10,894 nucleotides of DNA from Phoronis ovalis. Lineage: Eukaryota; Phoronida; Phoronidae. Positions 1-7,484 of the stretch are shown piece by piece (the first letter of the stretch is position 1; each line of letters begins with the position of its first letter). The notes beneath the pieces are model-generated. The model worked only from the letters and a program-made list of their open reading frames with translations. It ran no database searches and had not been told where the DNA came from. The DNA is taken from positions 1 through 10,894 of the forward strand of contig JAOXYB010058701.1 of NCBI GenBank assembly GCA_028565635.1. Reading direction: 5' to 3'. The translations under genes were made by a program, and so were the position numbers.

Positions 1-500
1 ACCTAGCCTATTACGCCCACCAACCTATGCGTTTCCTAGAACCACCTTTGAATCATCCAGGTAACGCTTCGTCTTCATGGCTATAGACGCAACGTTATGT
101 GCCCTATCGGGAACAAACATGTCAAGGTCATTTCAAAATGCCACCTAGCCTATTACGCCCACCAATCTATGGCCTTCCTAGAACCACCTTTAAATCGTCC
201 AGGTAACGCTTCGTCTTCGCGGCTATAGACTTATTGTTACATGCCCTCTCGGGAACAAACATGGCCACCAGTCGGCCGTATTGGAAGTAATCGAGGTCAA
301 AAGTACAAGGGACCTGCACTTTGACCTGAATTTACCCTGTGCCGAATATGAAACCGATCGGGTAAAAACTGAAGCTGTTATTGTGAGACAAAGGAAAGTG
401 TTACATACAACGCTGACTACGCTACGACAATATGCCCATTCCACTATAATGGTGGATGGGCATAAAAAATATTTTACTAGTGTTACAGATGTTCTACAAT
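1..500. repeat. Satellite-like dispersed repeat, truncated copies
   Basis: This stretch shares long blocks with the array at 5310-6415: an acctagcctattacgcccacc-type block, a cctagaaccacctttgaatcgtccaggtaac-type block, a gaacaaacatggccaccagtc-type block, and a gtgccgaatatgaaaccgatc-type block. The first block starts at about 1 and again at about 143, so the first unit is shortened by an internal deletion joining gaacaaacat to gtcaaggtca. The second unit runs to about 410, and a hairpin-bearing tail follows at 431-464. Short open frames here on either strand are accidental and also occur in the other copies. No transposase or reverse transcriptase is visible. The repeat identity is seen directly; the family name is not known to me. 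Confidence 0.8.
431..464. repeat. Short hairpin at the tail of the repeat
   Basis: Arms 431-444 (tatgcccattccac) and 452-464 (gtggatgggcata) are complementary apart from one bulged base, around a 7-nt loop. Related atgcccat/gatgggtat words recur at about 833-860, 4908-4920, 5048-5062 and 10831-10840. This looks like a mobile-element end or a structured piece of a dispersed repeat. Its function is unknown. Confidence 0.5.
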
Positions 501-597
501 TAAAGATACGCCCCTGAAACTGAAGAATCTACATAGATTGCAGAGTGAAATCGTTTTAAAAATTGAAAACATACAACTTATCTTGTAATTAAGTCGA

Positions 598-625
598 TAA
601 ACAAACATTACATAATGTTTGTTTA
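598..625. repeat. Near-perfect 13-bp inverted repeat
   Basis: taaacaaacatta (598-610) and taatgtttgttta (613-625) are exact reverse complements separated by only 2 nt. Such a compact palindrome could be a mobile-element terminus or a cruciform-forming site. The surrounding AT-rich sequence gives no further clue. Confidence 0.8.
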
Positions 626-1440
626 AAACATCTTATGTCAGAAAGGAGATCATAGGATTTGTACATGTACGCAAATTATGAGTTTTTGAAAACTGTGGTG
701 AACATGAATGAGGTTTAGAAATTGCTGGTGAATGGTGAATTTACTTTTTTTTAAGTGGTGAATGGTCATCTATGCAGGGGGTATACACTCCGGTCTTTGT
801 AGATTAATTTTTTTAACTTTTTTACCTCAATGATATGCCCAGACATCATGCGGATGGGTATAAACATAGTCATTTTAGAGAAAAAAAATCTTATATTAGT
901 TCAACAAATAAAATCAGAAAAGTCTTATGAACTTTAACAAAGATAGCACGATTATTCAAAAATCAACTTATCAATGCTTAAAAGTTGAACTCATGACAAA
1001 AGTGTGAAGGGTATCACACAAGTAGAACATGAAAAACTTGAAAACTACAATGAGCATCCCATTAGAGTTTTGTGATGCATAAATCTGTAGATTCTTGATA
1101 ATGCACCACATGCCATCACTTAGAATTTATTAGCCTAGTACACATAAGTTTGAATTCCACAGCTACTCCGGAATATGTTACCAATACTACAAGTACCAGA
1201 TACCATTATACACTTCTAAAGCAATAAACATCCCAACTGACTTTATGTGTTAACAATTGAGAAAAATGTACCTATAGTAACTAGAATATGTAACAGCATT
1301 ATAGTTAAATGCCTAAAAACTGTTCAGTTAAATTCTAAATGTGTCATCTCCAGTTTGGTATTTCTTATCACTAAATGAATATATAATATATCTATACATT
1401 CTCAACACTTACTATAGTCTACACTAAGGTAGCAAAATAA

Positions 1441-1848
1441 AATATCGTTTGGCGCAAGTTATTCACATTTTAATAACTTAATTCAGTTAAATTTTAGCTA
1501 AATGAAAAGATGAACAAACAAAACTATCTATTTGTTACAAGTATTATACAACTCAATTTTTCTAAATCTGTAACTTATTAAATTTTCAACAGTTTGTGTG
1601 TCAGAAAAAAATCAACACAATTGAGATCACAAAACATTGATAATTTCTGAGATGTAGCTTAGTTATTAACATTTCCACCCAAAATGTTAACCTGTACAGG
1701 TCACATGATCTACTCAGAAAATAAATTACAGATTTAAAAAGTTTGAGTTATAGACTTTTAAAAAATACATATTTTTGTTTATCTTTTAATTTAATTAGCT
1801 AAAATTTAACTTAAAGTATAGTGTTATTAAATTGTGCCAAGCAATATT
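1441..1848. repeat. Imperfect long inverted repeat (fold-back)
   Basis: The arm at about 1441-1579 matches the reverse complement of about 1719-1848. Matched blocks in order are aatatcgtttggcgcaa against the complement of ttgtgccaagcaatatt (3 mismatches in 17), an exact agttaaattttagctaa, aaaagat(g/a)aacaaa, aactcaa and taaatctgtaa(c/t)ttatt. The spacer is about 140 nt. The order of blocks is conserved, so this is a true fold-back and not scattered AT-rich chance matches. If transcribed as part of a long 3' UTR it would form a long duplex. It may be a MITE-like element; no coding capacity is seen. Confidence 0.7.
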
Positions 1849-2092
1849 CACTACAACTTAAGTACAAAACACTGACATTTAGGCACTGTATTTCAGTCAC
1901 CTACCAAAAGATATCATGAATATAGAAGTAGGAAATTACCTCTTTCAATTTTTTTGTTATTTAGCCTATACCAGGTTCAAAATAGGATTCATAGATAACT
2001 CTGCAGCTTAAATTACACACTCTTACTTAAGGTAAACAATGTATCACTTTGTTAATTGCAAAGATCTCACTGTCTTGAACACCGAGAGCACC

Positions 2093-2098
2093 TTTAAT
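2093..2098 (-). terminator. Candidate poly(A) signal ATTAAA
   Basis: On the minus strand ATTAAA lies about 53 nt past the UAG that ends the extended frame. ATTAAA is the commonest variant of the metazoan poly(A) signal, but in AT-rich DNA this hexamer is frequent, so the assignment is weak. Confidence 0.25.
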
Positions 2099-2150
2099 AT
2101 ATTATAAACACTAGCACTACTTTACGGATAGATACAGATGGTATATATAG

Positions 2151-2582
2151 CTATAGTTCTAAGTATGGGTTAAAAGCATGTAATGTCAAACCAGAAGGTG
2201 GAATAATATAATACATGTTGTATACACCATGTGGTACTACTATTGTCTCAGTATATAACTGAGGAGCAGTCTGCAACTGATATACAAGTCTATTTACTTG
2301 AGGATCAACGGTGTAGCCTCCTTGCAGTGCTACAGCACTAGAAAAGTTGCAAGAGATTGGCGTAGGTAATTGGTATGCGAGACTATTTGCCTGAGGATCA
2401 ACAATGTAGGTTCCTTGCAATGCTACAGCACTAAAAGGGTTGCAAGAAATTGGTGCAGGTAATTGATATGTGAGTCTACTTGCCAGCGAGTCAACAGTGT
2501 TGGCTTCTTGCAGTGCTACAGGGACAGAAGGTATGTAAGCAGCTGGCATACACAACTCCATGTTTCCATTGTGCTGGCCTAG
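2151..2582 (-). CDS. In-frame 143-codon C-terminal extension behind a UGA stop
   Basis: The frame of exon 2957-2583 continues after its UGA codon through 143 sense codons to a UAG at 2153-2151. AT-rich non-coding DNA normally shows a stop every 15-20 codons, so a frame this long that also keeps phase with the upstream exon is unlikely by chance. The peptide begins LGQHNGNMELCM and holds about 2.7 copies of a 31-residue repeat (VALQxxxxVDxxxxxLxYQL, then P-PISCN). It ends in an aromatic, Pro-rich tail (GVYNMYYIIPPSG, then FNPYLEL). The UGA is followed by CUAG, the classic readthrough context. The segment could be reached by readthrough, by splicing out a 78-nt in-frame intron (2651-2574), or be a former coding end cut off by a nonsense mutation. 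I recognise no domain. Confidence 0.55.
   Translation of the reverse strand, partial: LGQHNGNMELCMPAAYIPSVPVALQEANTVDSLASRLTYQLPAPISCNPFSAVALQGTYIVDPQANSLAYQLPTPISCNFSSAVALQGGYTVDPQVNRLVYQLQTAPQLYTETIVVPHGVYNMYYIIPPSGLTLHAFNPYLEL
2270..2522 (-). repeat. 93-bp tandem repeat, in frame, about 2.7 copies
   Basis: On the plus strand the words cttgcagtgctacagcacta, cttgcaatgctacagcacta and cttgcagtgctacag start at 2321, 2414 and 2507, exactly 93 bp apart. The two full copies are roughly 80% identical by eye. Because 93 is divisible by 3, each copy encodes 31 residues in the same frame, and no copy carries a stop or frameshift. The repeat lies wholly in the extension behind the UGA. Confidence 0.85.
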
Positions 2583-2585
2583 TCA
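2577..2585 (-). promoter_or_regulatory. UGA CUAG stop-codon readthrough context
   Basis: On the minus strand the stop codon UGA (2585-2583) is followed by CUA (2582-2580) and G (2579), giving UGACUAG. In animals UGA-CUAG is the established efficient readthrough motif, known from OPRK1, OPRL1, AQP4 and MAPK10 in mammals. Here it precedes 143 open codons in the same frame, which fits a functional leaky stop. The function is inferred; the motif itself is directly visible. Confidence 0.6.
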
Positions 2586-2957
2586 TAACGGTTTCATATT
2601 TTGCTTCATAATCTCAAGTGGTACAGAACTGGGTCTAGCAGGTGGTAGTACTGGAGCACTTTTCCCATCATTTCTATTAGCTTGTAATACAATATCTCCA
2701 TTGGAGTTATCAACTGTATTGACCGAAGTTAGAACTGAGTTTTCAATTTCACCCAAATCAAGTTCTGAACAACTGCCAACAGTAGCGATATTGCTTTTAT
2801 TGCTTTCAGTTTCCATGTAATTACTTGCATTGGATTGCCTGACAATGTTTTCACGGCGTGGAATATAACACGATTTAACAGGATATGGTTTACCAGAAAA
2901 CACGCTAGCTGGTACGCACTGTTCTTTGTAGTTATCTGGGTCAAAATATTTGTTTAC
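2583..2957 (-). CDS. Exon with annotated stop: C-terminal part of eIF4E-binding-like protein
   Basis: The exon opens after a strong acceptor (TAACTTTTTACAG, then GTA AAC AAA) in phase 0, matching the phase-0 donor of the exon at 3402-3239. It encodes 124 residues and ends KPL-UGA. The first residues read VNKYFDPDNYKEQ; the FDPDNY piece (about 2945-2928) resembles the WDPEKW piece that follows the eIF4E-binding helix in 4E-T. The remainder is rich in Ser, Asn and acidic residues (METESNKSN, SELDLGEIENS), followed by a Pro-rich patch (APVLPPARPSSVPLE), and looks disordered. No membrane segment is seen. The stop context is unusual and is described separately. The exon border is well supported; the function rests on the neighbouring exon. 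Confidence 0.8.
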   Translation of the reverse strand, partial: VNKYFDPDNYKEQCVPASVFSGKPYPVKSCYIPRRENIVRQSNASNYMETESNKSNIATVGSCSELDLGEIENSVLTSVNTVDNSNGDIVLQANRNDGKSAPVLPPARPSSVPLEIMKQNMKPL

Positions 2958-3238
2958 CTGTAAAAAGTTACAGGTGTAGTTTAGCAATTATAAAATTTAC
3001 TTAGGTGTTTCAAGCTACTATTATGCCTTTTTTCATCAGAGCCCCGGTGTGTAACTGTTATATTGTGGAAGACAGGCTTGTAATACAAGCTATTAACGTT
3101 CGGTTTTCAATATGAGTGATAATTTGTATTTTCATTACTTGAAACCGTAGAGCATTAGCAATGCAATATGTTAATGTAACTTAATGATAATACTGTTACT
3201 TGGAAAGAACTGGCATACAATTTTGTGAATAAATTTAC

Positions 3239-3402
3239 CTCCCGCAAACAAACTTCTGGAAGCACCTTGGTTAGAAATCCCCACTCCTGTGGACGATCCT
3301 TGGCATACGGAGATTTCGCAAGTTCCAAAATTGATTCTCTAGGGTAGTAAGCAATAGGTTTGTCACTAGCAATAGAACTAGTTTCTGACTGGGCTTCAAA
3401 AG
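3239..3402 (-). CDS. Exon carrying a YX4(I/L)L eIF4E-binding motif
   Basis: Acceptor TTATCTTCATTTCAG precedes 3402, and donor CGGGAG|GTAAAT follows 3239. The 164 nt run from phase 1 to phase 0 and encode 54 full codons after a split Ala codon. Residues 19-27 read YPRESILEL (Tyr at 3346-3344). This fits the YX4LΦ motif by which 4E-BPs, eIF4G and 4E-T bind the dorsal face of eIF4E, except that Ile replaces the usual Leu. The next residues, AKSPYAKDRP, line up with IKELPHSKQRP of human 4E-T, including the spacing to RP. C8orf88, a small eIF4E-binding protein (YSRDFLLKL), is a second possible relative. The likely role is binding eIF4E in the cytoplasm to repress or relocate capped mRNA. Homology is judged from memory, not from a search. 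Confidence 0.85.
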
Positions 3403-4413
3403 CTGAAATGAAGATAAACCTGTGATGCAAACATCAAGTATTTTATATGTATATCTGCTGGAAAAACTTAAGAGACATCTGGGTTGGTGGTCAAAGATAG
3501 GACATCCTTTAAAACCAGTGATCCTCCATCCCTATGTACTTCTGTACGAGCCCTGCCACTTTTGGCGCTATGTATTTGCTGGTTCCCTGCCCTGCCACTT
3601 ACTGTCTCTGATGCTGAGCAGAAAAATCCACTACTGTTTGAGACATTGACGCATTCCGGCATTTTAAACCTTTACATGATCCGACACTTGTCTGATGATA
3701 GTAGTTCTATGATTTTATGGCAAATTTGGACAAAGAAATTAGCCTGTAAGGGAGAAAACTGAGTTGCCCAGCTTCCAGGAGGCAGAAGTGCATGCGGAAG
3801 GGACAACCACTCCATTAAATACCTCCATGTAAATATAAATCCATTCCTTAGAAATACAGAACAAACAGAAAGTCACTAAAATAACTCACCTCCATCAGGA
3901 TTATCTTTTTATTGATCTAGTACAGTTTATGTAAAGCAAATGCAGATAATAGTTGTTTTAACTAATTTGATAGCATCGGCAACAAATAGATTGATCAGAT
4001 CTTGTTTTGAATGTCGATGTCCCATTAGATATATTTTAGTATGAATGACAAAAATTCTCTGGGGAACACCTCATGCGCTAAATATCTCATTTTCATGTTT
4101 TTGTAAACATCGATTTGGTGGGCTGTTTCTGAGCTAGGTCATGTCCTATTATTTTGAATTTGTCATTAGATGGTGCTATTGTCAAATAAACGAATATGTG
4201 TCAAATGTTCCAAGAGTACTTTTCCCTTATTATTACAAAGATGGTTGAAGGGAAAAAGAATAAAGACAATTTAGTAATTTTAAACCACATTATGACCTTT
4301 AATGAAGTCGTATGAAAAGTATAGGCTTGTTCAACAACACCCCTGCATAATTATTCTTAATAAATTAAGTAAAAGGTTTACAAATTTAGACTACACAATC
4401 CAAGAAAATCTAC
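3403..4413 (-). other. Intron, about 1.0 kb, with a more GC-rich block
   Basis: This separates the exons at 4599-4414 and 3402-3239 (GTAGAT donor, TTTCAG acceptor). Within it, about 3468-3665 is more GC-rich than its surroundings and repeats the word gtggcaggg on the minus strand. It is open in one minus frame and contains a textbook GTAAGT donor, but no exon drawn from it keeps the phase between the flanking exons. It may be an old dispersed repeat. The rest, 3900-4400, is AT-rich without visible structure. Confidence 0.55.
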
Positions 4414-4599
4414 CTGTTTTGATAAAAGTTTCCGAATTGTTCTGTTTAGCATTTGCAAACATACGTCTCCTATACACAACAGACCCAAACACATCTGGTT
4501 TTCCAGTTTTAATGGCTGCACATTTCTCTTTGGTGAAATGTGGCTGTATAGGTTCACGCAAAAGAATAACACTTTGTGATCCACCATTAACATATTTTC
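4414..4599 (-). CDS. Internal exon, 61 codons, basic and polar
   Basis: Acceptor TTTCTGTGTTGAAG precedes 4599 and donor AACAG|GTAGAT follows 4414. The 186 nt have phase 1 at both ends, so the exon could be skipped without a frameshift. It joins the previous exon through a split Arg codon and the next through a split Ala codon. The peptide begins KYVNGGSQSVILLREP, continues with FTKEKCAAIKTGKPDVFGS and ends in a basic stretch, VVYRRRMFANAKQN. The basic segment could bind RNA or act in nuclear import, but this is only suggested by composition. Overlapping open frames on both strands are shadows. I recognise no family. Confidence 0.75.
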
Positions 4600-4959
4600 C
4601 TTCAACACAGAAACAATTTTTTTTTATGATTAGACAGAATAAAGAAACATGTAAATTGAGTTAGATACAGGTATATAGACAAACCCATACTAGGAAATCC
4701 CTTGATACCAGTTTATACGGAAGAAATTAGCTGACAGACCTATTTGAGTTGTAATCCAGCGCTGTATTTTTGACAAGTTTTTCTAACCCTTACCAAACAG
4801 TGACGGTATTGATCATCCATATTCTTCTACATGTCAGTGAACTATATATAAGTTTAACAGTTTGATCACTGGCATTTTAATTTTTTTTGTTAACAAGACA
4901 TGTCTAATGCCCATCCAATGTGTAGGCTTATACTTTTTTAACATCAAGCATTATAATCT

Positions 4960-5310
4960 GGTTTATCATTGTGGGGTGCTCTTATTCAAAATGACTGTAT
5001 CTGCTGTCTGATGCATTACCCCCAGTGGAGAACTGACCACATTTTTAGATGGGTATGTGCCCAAACTCAAAATATCCATCCGTTTTTAAGGATTTTGGTC
5101 TCAAAAATTGACCCACTTTTAGGGTTTTCTGTCACAAAAAAGGACCAATTTTCAGGTTTTTTCTTGAAAAAGTTCCCTGGAATTGCTACCTGTAAATAAA
5201 ATCGGAAAAAAACAACCTATTTTTAGGGTTTGTTGAAAAGTGGACCAATCTTTATGGACATTTCTGTGAAAGCCAATCTTTAGGGATTAATTTGTGAAAA
5301 GTGACCCATT
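4960..5310. repeat. Degenerate short tandem repeat, period about 30-35 bp
   Basis: Between about 5085 and 5310 a T-rich motif (ttttagggttttct, a gtgaaaaa-like run, then ggaccaa or gacccat) recurs about six times with changing spacing. A less repetitive leader at 4960-5080 carries cccccagtgg and gatgggtatgtgccc words. The unit is divergent and probably old. It abuts the 300-bp array directly, so the two may belong to one composite element. Confidence 0.65.
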
Positions 5311-5579
5311 TGGGCTACCAACCTATGGCCCTCTTAGAACCACCTTTGAATCGTCCAAGTAGCACTTCATCTTTGTGGCTATAAACGCAACGTGACATGC
5401 CTTCTCAGGAACAAATATGGCCACCAGTCTGCCATGTTGGAAGTAATGTCGGTCAATATTATACATAACCTGTACTTACTGTGTTGAATATGGAGCTGAT
5501 GGGATAAAAATTGACGCAGTTATTGCGAGACAAAAAGTGTTACGCGCGGTAAAAAATGTCGAAGATTTGTACCGGCATT

Positions 5580-5599
5580 TGACCTACTTGTCAAGGTCA
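5580..5599. promoter_or_regulatory. ER8-type AGGTCA pair, copy 1
   Basis: TGACCT (5580-5585) and AGGTCA (5594-5599) form an everted repeat with 8-bp spacing. ER8 arrangements of this half-site are known targets of RAR/RXR nuclear receptors. The second half also reads TCAAGGTCA, the extended half-site of NR5A and ERR receptors. The match is exact; binding is unproven and the site lies inside a repeat. Confidence 0.35.
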
Positions 5600-5882
5600 T
5601 TTAAAAATGTCATCTAGCCTATTACTCCCACCAACCTATAGTCTTCATAGAACCACCTATGAATCGTCCAGGTATTATTATGACTTTGCAATCTCGCGAA
5701 CCAACATGGCCACCAGTCAGCCATGTTGGAAGTAATCCAGGTCAATATTAATATAACCTGTACTTTGTCCTGTATTTCCTTTGTAACGAATATGGAGCTG
5801 ATCAGATAAAAATGCTGCAGTTATTGCGAGACAAAGAAAGTGTTACCCACGGTAGAAAATGTTGAAGCATCGTACCGGCATT

Positions 5883-5902
5883 TGACCTACTTGTCAAGGT
5901 CA
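5883..5902. promoter_or_regulatory. ER8-type AGGTCA pair, copy 2
   Basis: TGACCT (5883-5888) and AGGTCA (5897-5902) are again exactly 8 bp apart, with spacer acttgtca as in copy 1. It occupies the same place in the next tandem unit. Confidence 0.35.
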
Positions 5903-6338
5903 TTTTAAAATGTCACCTAGCCTATTACGCCCACCAACCTATGGGCTTCCTAGAACCACCTTTGAATCGTACAGGTAAGGCTATAAACGCAATGCTATGC
6001 GCCCTCTCGAGAACAAACATGGCTGCCAGTCGGCCATATTGGAAGTAATCTAGATCAAAATTATACGTATCATGTACCTGGACTTACTCTGTGCCGAATA
6101 TGAAACTGATCAGATAAAAACTAAAGCTGTTATTACGACGTCCAATCTTGTGAACCAACATGGCCGCCAGTCAGCCATGTTGGAAGTCATCAGGGTCAAT
6201 ATTACATATAACCTGTACTTTGTCCTGTACTTACTTTGTACCAAATACGGAGCTGATCGGATGAAAACTGACGCAGTTATTGTGAGACAAAGGAAGTGTT
6301 ACGCAGGGTAAAAAATGTCAAAGTATCGTACCGGCATT

Positions 6339-6358
6339 TGACCTACTTGCCAAGGTCA
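6339..6358. promoter_or_regulatory. ER8-type AGGTCA pair, copy 3
   Basis: TGACCT (6339-6344) and AGGTCA (6353-6358) lie 8 bp apart. The spacer is acttgcca, one base different from the other copies, while both half-sites are intact. Confidence 0.35.
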
Positions 6359-6595
6359 TTTTAAAATGTCACCTAGCCTATTACGTCCACCATCTATGGC
6401 CTTCCTAGAACCATGTATTATGAAGAAAAGCTACCATTTATAAATGCATGATCACTAAACAAGGATTTGACATTAGTTTTGCCAATTCCACTGCACAAAT
6501 ATTACGGTTGCTGGTGGAACCTTACACATATGAAATTAATTCTGTCATGTAAGATATTAAAAGTCATACAAAACGAAAAATAAAAAAAAATGTAC

Positions 6596-6892
6596 TTTTT
6601 GCATAACAGGCTGGTCTCTGTACTTCTTCCTTTTCCATTTCTGCATTTTCTTGTATCAATTTTTCACTTTCCTTGTCTGGCACATTAAGGTGCTGATTTG
6701 ATAGTTTGGGTAATCCTGAATTTAACATGCCAGGTGTATTCATTTCAAAGGGATCTGAAGACAATTTACTCCGATGTAAGGATTGTTTCCCATCATTTCC
6801 TGATTCTAGAGATAGGTGCTTCATGCTCTCATTGAGTTCACACAGTTCAATATTATTCTCTTGTAGTAACCAAGATTCATCCTCACCTGTGC
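6596..6892 (-). CDS. Internal exon, 98 codons, acidic Ser/Glu-rich
   Basis: A strong acceptor (CAATTTTTCTCTTTAG) precedes 6892. The donor used is AAAAA|GTACAT after 6596; it is the one that matches the phase-1 start of the exon at 4599. The exon has phase 1 at both ends. The peptide starts with a split Gly codon and TGEDESWLLQENNIELCE, continues with SMKHLSLESGNDG, and has a Lys/Glu-rich end (EKLIQENAEMEKEEVQ) that could form a short helix or coiled coil. It is highly polar, without Cys/His clusters or hydrophobic segments, and is probably a disordered linker. A second donor-like site, GAAGAA|GTACAG, lies nearby but breaks the phase. No family recognised. Confidence 0.8.
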
Positions 6893-7294
6893 CTAAAGAG
6901 AAAAATTGTTTCCAACTATAAATATACACACAATCACATGTTTACAATTAACTATGGAGAGTTCTATACTGTAATGTTACCAAATCATTTTTTCAAAAAA
7001 ATACTATTAATTTAGTTAGATTTTGTAAAAAGTACAAAAAATACCACTTAATACTGTTTATAGTAATATTATGCCAGACTAAGAAAATTAGATACATCAT
7101 GTAAAAGAGAGAGACATATTTCAAAATATTTCTTCTCTTTAGATCCGCTTACAATTTATCCCCCTCTCAAAATTTAGTACTCAAACACATACGTTATAGC
7201 TAGGTGCACAATCCTATCAATACCATAGTTTAAAATTATTAAATCACACACACAAGCACACATGGCACTGTTGAAATTAATTAGTTATTCAAAC
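6893..7294 (-). other. Short AT-rich intron
   Basis: About 400 nt between exons 7484-7295 and 6892-6596. It ends in a pyrimidine-rich acceptor. No repeat beyond a small CA-rich stretch (about 7246-7262) and no exon candidate is visible. Confidence 0.6.
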
Positions 7295-7484
7295 CAATAT
7301 CATAGTTCTCCTGAGATTTCATTCGAGGTCTTGGAATAATACCACAACTCTCAGCAACCCTTCTAAATGCTTCTGTATCAATTTTCCAACTTCGTTTTGG
7401 TGAGGAGGTAGCATCCAGGGAGCTGTTAAAACTGATGAGTGAATCTTCATGTAAAGACGGCAAATCTGAAGACTCCTTACGACA
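7295..7484 (-). CDS. Internal exon, 63 codons; 3' end uncertain
   Basis: The acceptor ATTTTTTGTAG precedes 7484, and an in-frame stop lies directly before it, which fixes the 5' border in phase 0. The peptide begins CRKESSDLPSLHEDSLISF, then SPKRSWKIDTEAFRRVAESC and GIIPRPRMKSQENYDI. Two donors both give phase 1 and a Gly codon with the next exon: ATTG|GTTTGA after 7295 and TGTG|GTATTA after 7343. Using the second would drop the GIIPRPRM piece. Without transcripts I cannot choose; the longer form is given. The middle (WKIDTEAFRRVAESC) looks like an amphipathic helix. No family recognised. Confidence 0.72.

Larger units (their letters stand above)
531..2150. other. Non-coding 3' flank of the minus-strand gene
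   Basis: I see no convincing exon on either strand. The stretch is strongly AT-rich and contains a near-perfect palindrome at 598-625, a large imperfect inverted repeat (1441-1579 and 1719-1848), and a candidate poly(A) signal at 2093-2098 on the minus strand. Part of it may be 3' untranslated region of the minus-strand gene, since the extended frame ends at 2151. How far the transcript reaches cannot be read from the sequence. Confidence 0.6.
5310..6415. repeat. Tandem array of about 300-bp units
   Basis: The acctagcctattac-type word occurs at 5612, 5915 and 6371, giving spacings of 303 and 456 bp. The longer unit contains an internal duplication of about 150 bp around the aacatggc(t/c)gccagtc block. 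Each unit carries a conserved small hairpin (for example 6155-6164 with 6174-6183) and, near its end, a TGACCT-N8-AGGTCA pair. Partial copies lie at 1-500. Short open frames inside are incidental. No transposon protein is seen. Confidence 0.85.
4600..6595 (-). other. Intron, about 2.0 kb, mostly repeats
   Basis: The intron lies between exons 6892-6596 and 4599-4414 (donor AAAAA|GTACAT; acceptor GTTGAAG). Its middle is occupied by a degenerate 30-bp array (about 4960-5310) and by an about 300-bp tandem array (5310-6415), so much of its length comes from repeat insertion. The outer parts, 4620-4900 and 6420-6595, are AT-rich and show no exon I can support. Confidence 0.7.

Noticed and set aside
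281-517. Open frame on the plus strand, 78 codons
   Set aside because: It lies inside the dispersed repeat; a similar frame recurs in the copy near 6072-6311. No protein features.
2583-2585. UGA as selenocysteine codon
   Set aside because: No selenoprotein-like Cys/Sec context is present and I saw no SECIS-like hairpin; the CUAG context explains the codon better.
2560-2820. Plus-strand open frame opposite the last exon
   Set aside because: It is a shadow of the minus-strand coding frame, which has clear splice sites and phase.
3468-3665. Minus-strand open frame with a perfect GTAAGT donor
   Set aside because: No acceptor choice gives a length that keeps phase 1 to phase 1 between the flanking exons. 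It is more GC-rich with repeated gtggcaggg words, so probably an old repeat.
3679-3750. Minus-strand block after CTCCCTTACAG with peptide ANFFVQICHKIIELLSSDK
   Set aside because: The acceptor is excellent, but only the phase-0 frame is open and the upstream exon ends in phase 1. It remains a faint candidate for an alternative last exon.
4302-4664. Plus-strand open frame of 120 codons
   Set aside because: It covers the minus-strand exon 4599-4414, whose splice sites and phases fit the gene chain; the plus frame has no such support.
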